DNA of 64,000 nt from Calliphora vicina (lineage: Eukaryota; Arthropoda; Insecta; Diptera; Calliphoridae): assembly GCF_958450345.1 (NCBI RefSeq), contig NC_088780.1, positions 25,455,167 to 25,519,166 on the forward strand, read 5' to 3'. This document shows, in pieces, positions 49,001 to 58,000 of this stretch; positions within the stretch are counted from its first letter, which is position 1; every line of letters starts with the position of its first letter. Below the pieces are notes generated by a model. It searched no databases. It was not told where the DNA came from and worked only from the letters and a program-made list of their open reading frames with translations. A program made the translations under genes and the position numbers.

Positions 49001-52000
49001 AACAGAACAAACCAACCATATGTCATAAATGGAATATTGAGCATACTTTTTTTTAGGGGGTTGCTTACAGTTGCACAATATATAATATACAAAAACACAC
49101 AAACATATACATATCTATATTGTGGCAGGTTTTTAGCGCGCTTTATTCACATTCTTCGTATAAATACGACCGCATGAGGTAGAAAAAAAAAACTCTTCTA
49201 AAGAATATCTTACTTGACATCTATCCTGCACCAAGTTTGGTAGACAAATGATATGTGAAATTGAAAGAGATTGGTATTTAAAACTTAACAACAAGAAAAT
49301 TTATACGTACTAAGTACGTATTTATTATAGTGTATCTATCTATCGTTCATCATGGGAGATACAAATGAGTGTATACATATACAGTGGTGGCCAGCTAATT
49401 AGGGACAAAATTGTTTGCTACATTCCTTGTGATTCTAAATTAATTTTTTTAAATATTTCCACAAATATATCGCTCATTTGCTGCAAAAAGTCATTTCGAG
49501 AAAAACGACTTTGAATGTTTTATGACATTTTACTATTTCTTAAATAAATTTTCAACAAATCATGCGATTTCAGAAATAAATCCTGATTTAAATAGTAGCT
49601 ATTAATATCGTTCTAATCTATATTTAAAAAAATTTTTACTTGTCAAATATACGAGAAAACATGAATTTTAATTTTGACGTTTACAACAAAAAAAAAACAC
49701 TCATACAAAAAATAATTGACTTATTTTAAAACTGATAAAACTATATGAAAGACTAAAGAAGAACGGCCCAATTTTTGTATTACTCAGTTCAAAACTCCCG
49801 GATTTTTAGTTATGACGTTCTTGCAGCAAATGAGCGATATATGCAAAAGCACATATTCACCACAACAACATACGGTTTTTCTACAACTTGACAATTATAT
49901 TTTTATACCCTTCACCTTCGTGAGAAGGGTATATATAAGTTTGTCATTCCGTATGTAATTTCCACAATATAATTTTCCGAACCTATAAAGTAGCGGAGTC
50001 GATTAAGCCATGTCCGTCTGTCTGTCCGTCTATATGTTGAAATCATAATATTAATAGGCAAGTCGATTTCTTTAGACCCCTCTTACGCTCACATTGTGCA
50101 TTCAATTTGGAAAAAAAATATACCATTTTAAAGGGATTTATTCACAGAAGTGCAGAATATTGAAATCGGTTCAGTTTTTTAGGAGCTATAAACGTTTAAA
50201 GATGTTACTAACACATATGCAAAAACGTGTACATGTGAACCTTAAGCTAAAAAGTAAACAAAGCAATGCGTGTGTTCCAATTTGTTGTTGTAAATAAATA
50301 AGAGAAACAATTAAACAGTATTGATTTCGCTCTGTTTTAAGTGAGAGTTGTTATAGAAAACAATGAAGAAGAAGATTTTAATAATTTAAAGTCGCTTGAA
50401 AGAAATATTTTGAAGGTTTTTTTTATTTTCTCAATATGTAAATAGGAAGTAAATAGTTATTTTATAATATCTGCATAACTATAATTGTGACGGTCTTTAA
50501 ACTTTATACGAATCAATTTCTTATCACTGCATGAAGTTTAAGCAAAAATGTGACGGATCGGAACAGGTAGCGAGTCACCTCCCATGCAAAGTAAATAGTT
50601 ATTTTAAATATTTTGTGAGCTATAATTCCAAGATTATTCCATCTTTGTATAAATGGCTCTTTTATCATTTTGCATAGTTTCGCTGAAAATTTTCGGGATT
50701 AGAATAGAGGGCGTAGCACACCCTATACAAAGTAAATATTTAATTTAGAATATCTGGAGAATTATTACAATTATAAAAGTGTTAAAACTTTTTACGAATT
50801 AAGTTCTTATTACTGTGCGGAATTAGCTGAATATAGGCGAAGTTAGATTAGAGGGCGTAGCACCTCCCATACAAAGTAAATGTTTGTTTCGAAAGTCTGG
50901 GGAACCAAAATGGAGGGTCGGTAAAGGAGGTGACTCACCTCCCATACAAATTAATAATTAAAAGATTCTTCAAACTTTGTCCGCATAGATGGTCGGGATT
51001 TCATTAGTGGTCGTGGCAATTCCCATACAAAGTAAATAATTAATTTCGAATATCTGGAGAACTATAATTCTAAAAGTATTTAAAATGTGTATCAATCAAT
51101 TTATTACCATTCTACGGAGGTTAGCTAAAAACGAATTTATTCCTGATCCTTTTTACTAAGTTTAGCTAAACGTGATCGGATTAGTAGGAATGACCCCTCC
51201 CATAAAAAAGAAAGTTAAAGTGAAGTTTGATATGAGTTATTTTTTACATAAAATACATAAAAATGGGTGGGATCATTGGTATCTCCCATACCAAATTAGT
51301 TATTGTTTGAATATCAAGTAAACTGTAATTGAGAGATTCTCAATATTTTGCATGTGTTATTTTCATATCATTGTACGTAGTTAGGTTGTATCAGAAATCC
51401 ATTCATATTTCTTAATTTTACTAGAATAGGGGTAGCGAAGTGCACCGGGATATGCTAGTCAATATTCTGAAGACCCCAGATATCTTCGGGATCCAAATCT
51501 TCAATAATTCTGTCAGACATGCTTTCGAGAAGTTTCCTATTTAAAATCAGCAAAATCGGATTACTAAGTCATTAATATAGACAATATGGATATCTAATGA
51601 TAAATATTTCAAAGACCTTTGCCACGACGTATATAAGACCATAGTAAGTTGAACCTAGTAAGTTAAAAACTCGAATTTTTTTTTTACAAAAAAAAAATTT
51701 TAAAAACAAAATTTTTTTTTTTTAAAATTTAAAAAAAAAAAATTTAAAATTAAAAATAAAAATTTTAAATAATTCGAAAAAAAAAATTTCCCCAAAAAAT
51801 TTAAAAAACAAGTTTGGAAAAAAAAATAATTTTGTTTACCTACAAATATTTAAAATTTGTATTTTTAAGTATAATTTGGTAAAGGGTATATAAGATTCGG
51901 ATATCCGAATATAGCTTATTCGGATATCCGAATATAGCTTTCTTACTTGTTATTATTAGATTAGACTAAATTTCGTATTTTCAGTTGCATTTCTTTCGGA

Positions 52001-55000
52001 CATATCATTTTATTAACAGCGGATGTTCGCAGAGGCGGCTCAACGTATTTCCACATATATTAGTCCATATATGTTATATCGATTTTTACAAACATTTTTG
52101 AGCAACTAAAAATATTAATACTAAATTTCATACCCCTAGGTCCTTTTGTTTTGGCATTAACGCACTTAAAATTCAGTCAATAAAAAAAATTCAAATATTT
52201 GTCCCTAAATTGCTGGCCACCACTGTATAATAAGATAAAATGTTGATGTGCGCTAAAAAATGCTAACATTAATTATTTAGTTCATATTCCTATTGATTAA
52301 AGAATTTTGTTTATTGTAATTTAAAATTTTAGCAAAATATATGGGAAAATTGCATTATTATAAAATTTTGTATAGCCACCAACAAAAAGATCGACTTTTG
52401 TAAGATATCGAAATATTTTTCGTAGACCAACAAAAGTTATAAAATTCAGAGACAATCTAGCTATGTCCGTCCATCCATCTATCTGTTGAATGCAAGAGAG
52501 GTTTAGAGGGATAAAGATTTACGGGTATAAAACTTTCACCAAATATTATCTGTTGATCAGAAATGTTTGGTATAGAAAATGGAACAAAATGACCGTCCGA
52601 CGTTTAAAAACTATTAAAATACTAAAGGGCCAATAGCAATATTTGTGCAAAATTTTGGATAGTAAATAAGTCCAGTATCCAATGTACAAAATATATTGGA
52701 TCAAAACGCCATCGATACTGCTTTGGTAGCTTTATCGAACAAGAAAATGCTGGATCACGGATTTCGGATGATTCGAGTTTGCAGGTCCAAACCAAAAAAG
52801 ACAAAATCTGCGAAAGTCCGATGTTTGAAAAACAATTTAAACCCGAATAGAGCTTAAAATTAACAAAATAGGTTGAACCGAAAAAATGTGAAAACTGAAA
52901 CAATTTAAAATCAGAAAATTTAATTTGGGCATCAAAGACAATACATCTATTGTTTTTGTTTAATCATTGAAATATTAATAATTTTTAATTGCCACAACTA
53001 ATAAATCTTTTCTTCGTCTTATTCAGCCAAAAATTGCCAAGTAAGAACTTTATATAGCAACAACACTGACAAGAGAACCGATCACTTCCAAATATGATTT
53101 CTTTTTAAGTAGTCTTCAATGATTCACTTGCAATTACTAAATAGATTTCCATGTGTTAATGGTTGCGAAATTCTAACTGAACTATTGAAGACCGAACTTT
53201 TTATAACGGTTTTAATAAACATTTGGTTTCTAACAACTTTTCATACTCTCTCTCTCTGAGTGTTTCAGTCATAGAGTAGTTGAAGAGTATCATTTTGAGT
53301 GTACTTACTACCAAATGCACTTTTGGCGTATATTATTTAAACATTTTCCAGGGATGAAAGAAGAACCATCAGTACTATTATAAAATCCCAAAATATAAAT
53401 ATATAAAAATGGATAAATTTGGTAGAAAGGCAATGGTTTGGCATGTAATTTGTAGTCTGAAGAGCACCCCATTTGGCAATTCTTTAACTATAACTCCGGA
53501 TATTTATATAAAAGAATGCCAATAGAAACGTTTGCTGCCTCTTATTAGACGTCACCACTCTTTAGTCGTTATTCAAAATCTGTAATGGATTGGTATAGAT
53601 AAAATCAGGTCTACGTAATAGAAAAAATATATCAACACCCTAATTGTCCCGAGCTTCGGCAAATTGAACAATGTTGGGCTAACTTTCCTATAGCAATAGC
53701 CCAACATTGTTCAATTTGCCGAAGCTCGGGTCAATTAGGGTGTTGCTATATTTTTTTCTATTACGTAGACCTGATTTTATCGATACCAATCCATTACAGA
53801 TTTTGACTAACTTTCCTATAGCAATAGCTCAACATTGTTCAATTTGCCGAAGCTCGGGACAATTAGGGTGTTGATATATTTTTTCTATTACGTAGACCTG
53901 ATTTTATCGATACCAATCCAAAGGTGTGGTATTGTAGTTCTTGACAGTAATTTTATTTAGCGATTTGGAATAAGTATGCAGGGTAAACAGGGATTTTACT
54001 GTGAGGAAATGAATTTTAGTTTCTTAACATTATTAAATGAATTAATTAAATATGTTCATAATGTTCTAATATTTTTAATGTTGTTATTGTTTTTCAAACA
54101 AAATATTTCCTAAAATACTACTACTCTGTATGCTAGTTTATTGTGATGTCGTAACCAACCAGCAGAAACCTGCGCCAAAGCCGAGCCGCTGAGTCATGAA
54201 ATATTAGAACATTATGACTATATAACATAATAGGATACCTTGTGAATCCACAAAATATACATATGTATGTACATTTAAAATAAAGAATTGCAATAACATT
54301 TCAAAATCTTAATTTTCCATCTCTGTTATTTTTTTACCATTTTACGGCAACACTGCACAGTGGTTTCCCTTATATGAACAAGCGGTCAATAATCAATATC
54401 TTCAAAACTAAAAAAGGTAGGGTCTTCAAAATTTATCACCTCATAGCATGCCCGAAGAACTTAAAGTCCGCAAATTTTTTAGAAAAAATATTAACAACTG
54501 TAGCCACAGTAGCCCTTTGATTTTTCAAGGGTTAATTGGCTTTTAGATTTGTTTTATGAATTTTTGAAATAAAATATTTCAGTATGAAAATTCGTTTGTT
54601 TTAAACAATTTTAGTTAATTTTTATTCCATTTTAATTCATTTGAATTATACACTGAAAAAAAAACTAAATTAAAAAGTTATACAAAGTTATATGCGCGAT
54701 ATTTTTCGGGTATGTTGCAATCTAAACTGTTTTATATGCTTATTTTTCGCTTCAGCATCTTCCTCCGACAATTCACCTATTGACACTACTACATGCTTGC
54801 TTACCTCAGCTCCATGGATCAGATTTTTATGTACCGATGCAAAAATAAGACGGCGCACAGAGGTATTTTGGTGTCAAAAAGTCAATTTTTCAAACACTTA
54901 ATTTCAACAATCAAATGATGCAGTTTTGTAGAGAAATGTTTAAAGATGAAATGTACACTTATAGTTTTAAGAAAAAATTTATTTTATTTTTAAAAAAGTC

Positions 55001-58000
55001 CATGCTAGTAAAGTCCTTGCAAGGGTGTTAAGCTAAAATTTACTTATATTTTCACGCAATTCAGTGGTTTATATACCATTTACCTTTAACATATTTGAAA
55101 AATATAACATTTCCACATCAATAAAAAAAATTATGGGGATACCATAAACAGTTAAAAAGATATGCCCAAATCTATAAGTCTCTAATAATTATTGTATTTT
55201 TGATTTTCCATGGAGAAAAAAAATGTAGCCCCACTTTCCCCCAAGCTCTTTTTTTAATAAAATGAAAGGTGGGAGTGTCTTGTTTCGATTAAAAAAAATA
55301 ATTGTTTTCGGAAGTTTTCGGGACAGGATGAAAACTAAAATTTTTTTGTCGAATAATAAACGAAATATCCAAAAAATTCTAATCTATGAATGAGTTTCGT
55401 GGGCGGTGGGCGTGACCGATTTTATTGAAATTCAGCATGAGTTCCTTTTTGGTTTCAATAAATGTATGTACCAAATTTCTAGACTTTTGCTTGGATATAA
55501 ACAATTTTATGCGAAAAAATAAATTTGGATTGTATGGGCAGTGGGCGTTGGGCGTGGACGATTTTGATAAAATTTCATTTTTTTCTTAACTTAGTCCATA
55601 TAATTCTCTGTGCCAAATTTCAGCGCTCTACGACCACAACTTATAATTTTTGCAAAAAAAATGTATGAAGCCATCCCACTGTGGGGCGAGTTAGTATATT
55701 AAAGATTACACGCCCATCCGCAAATTTCCGCAACTAACTTCAGCACTTTTATTATCTTAAGAATCTGATAAATACAATGAAAAAAACCCTACGGGGGAAT
55801 ATTGGGGGAACACATCTAAAACTTTAAGTAAACATAATGAAGTTATACAAAAAAGTAACAAACATATAGGTTAACTAAAACATTAAGTTTACAAGAATTA
55901 CAACACAAGTTAGTTTTTATTATTTTCTAAAGATAAAATAAATACCTTTAACTTAAAAATCCATTGAAAATAATTTAATTTTGTGGACTACAGCAATTGC
56001 AAGACCGTTTTGAAGTGCACGTTTGTAAATCCAGCGTTCAGCTGCGCTTTGCAAATGAATATTTGCTCATGCTTTTAATTTTATTTTTAAAAAGTCCCGT
56101 TAGATTTCCAGCAAAAACCGGTTTTACATTTAAAAGATTGGATATCTAAGAGACAATTTTTATGCATTTTGTCTAAATATTTTGTCATCGTTTTATTTAT
56201 TTTTGGCCTATGGGCGGATCCACTGTGCACTGGTAGAGAATGCAATGAACAAAGAGTCACATAAACAGACAAATTTTGTGAGAGTACGAATGCAATGTTT
56301 TATTTCATTTTGTTTCGTTGTTTCCGGTATTAATCTATTTCCGGCTTATTTTGTTTCAATTTAGTAATTACATTTATCTGTAAAATGAACTATGCATATT
56401 TTAGGTAATAAATACTGATTAATTTTTATTTTGTTTTTATATTTTTAGCGAGAACGAAAGGAACGCAAACAATATTTAGAAGAATGGGGCTTGGGTGATG
56501 ATGATTTGGAGGGTACACGAGGTTTTAGTGTGGCTGAAAAGCTGGAATCAGCTAAATTTGCACAAACTGGAATGGTACGCGAAATGCGTGGTAGTGATTT
56601 AAATGTCGCGTAAGTTATATGAATATATGTACATATTTACAATGCGCAACATTGTTGCATATGTTGCAAGTTGTGCATGCCATCTTTTACTAACACTCCA
56701 CTTTTCTTTATACAAACTTTCAGTTTCTTGCAACAGTACGGATTCAATATACCATTATTATTTCGCGATAAAACTGGTTTGGGCATACGCATGCCAGATC
56801 CTAATGAGTTTACAATAAATGATGTGCGTTTATGTGTTGGCTCTCGTCGCATACTGGATGTTATGGACGTTAATACACAGAAAAATTTGCAAATGACCAT
56901 GAAAGAATGGCAACAGTATTATGATAATCAACAAAAAGATCGCTTACTTAACGTTATATCATTGGAGTTCTCCCATACCCGTCTAGACAGCTACATACAG
57001 AGTCCCGATATTGTCAGGCAAATAGATTGGGTGGATGTTGTCTGGCCCAAAAGTCTGAAAGATGCTCAAAGAGAGGGTACTAATCTTTTGGGTAATATGA
57101 TGTATCCAAAGGTACAAAAGTATTGCTTGATGTCGGTTAAAAACTGTTATACAGATTTTCATATAGATTTCGGTGGTACTTCTGTTTGGTATCACATACT
57201 AAAGGGCAGCAAAGTATTTTGGTTAATACCACCGACCGAAAAAAATTTACAGCTATATGAAAAGTGGGTGTTGTCGGGAAAACAAGCAGACATATTTTTT
57301 GGTGATACGGTGGAAAAATGTGCTCGTGTTTATCTCACGGCCGGCAATACATTCTTTATACCCACTGGATGGATACATGCTGTCTATACACCCACAGATT
57401 CTTTAGTATTTGGCGGCAATTTTCTGCATTCTTTTGGTATTGTAAAACAATTGAAAACCGCTCAGGTTGAAGATGGCACAAAAGTGCCGCAAAAATTTCG
57501 CTATCCTTTCTTTACGGAAATGCTGTGGTATGTTTTGGCACGTTACGTTTATGTACTTCTAGGTCACTCACATTTGGAAGGAGAACCATCCATTGAGGAA
57601 AGTGAAATGGCTTCAAGACCTCACATACACCTCACCCATTATGAATTGTTTGGTCTCAAAGAAATTGTCATGTATTTGTATGATTTACCACCGAATAAGA
57701 AAAATGTACCCGAATTGGTGCGTGATCCAGTAGCATTAATTAAGGATGTGCGCACTCTAGTGGAGAGACATTGTAAAGATAAACCGGAAATGGCCATAAC
57801 AGGTGAATCGGTGCTAAAACCGCCCGGTTTAATGCATCCCATTTTTCAAGAGTATGACCGTACACGTGTTAAGCAAGAGATAAAACAAGAAATTGCCAGG
57901 AAAAATGCTGAAATCATAAGGGAACAACAGCAAATGAATCGAGAACAACAGCAGGCAGCAGACTCCTTAAATACCACACCCACCACTTTGTTGGCGTTTA

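Larger units (their letters stand above)
49382..52225. mobile_element. Tc1-like element shell (CAGTGGTGGCC ends) carrying nested repeats
   Basis: Left end CAGTGGTGGCCAGCTAATTA GGGACAAA and right end its complement TTTGTCCCTAAATTGCTGGCCACCACTG. Both are flanked by TA (49380-49381, 52226-52227). CAGT start and TA target fit Tc1/mariner. Once the nested R-A/Helitron block (49906-51955) is removed only about 790 bp remain, without a transposase. Confidence 0.88.

Noticed and set aside
52622..52903. 93-codon minus-strand frame in the Kdm2 intron
   Set aside because: No recognisable motif and no supporting splice sites.
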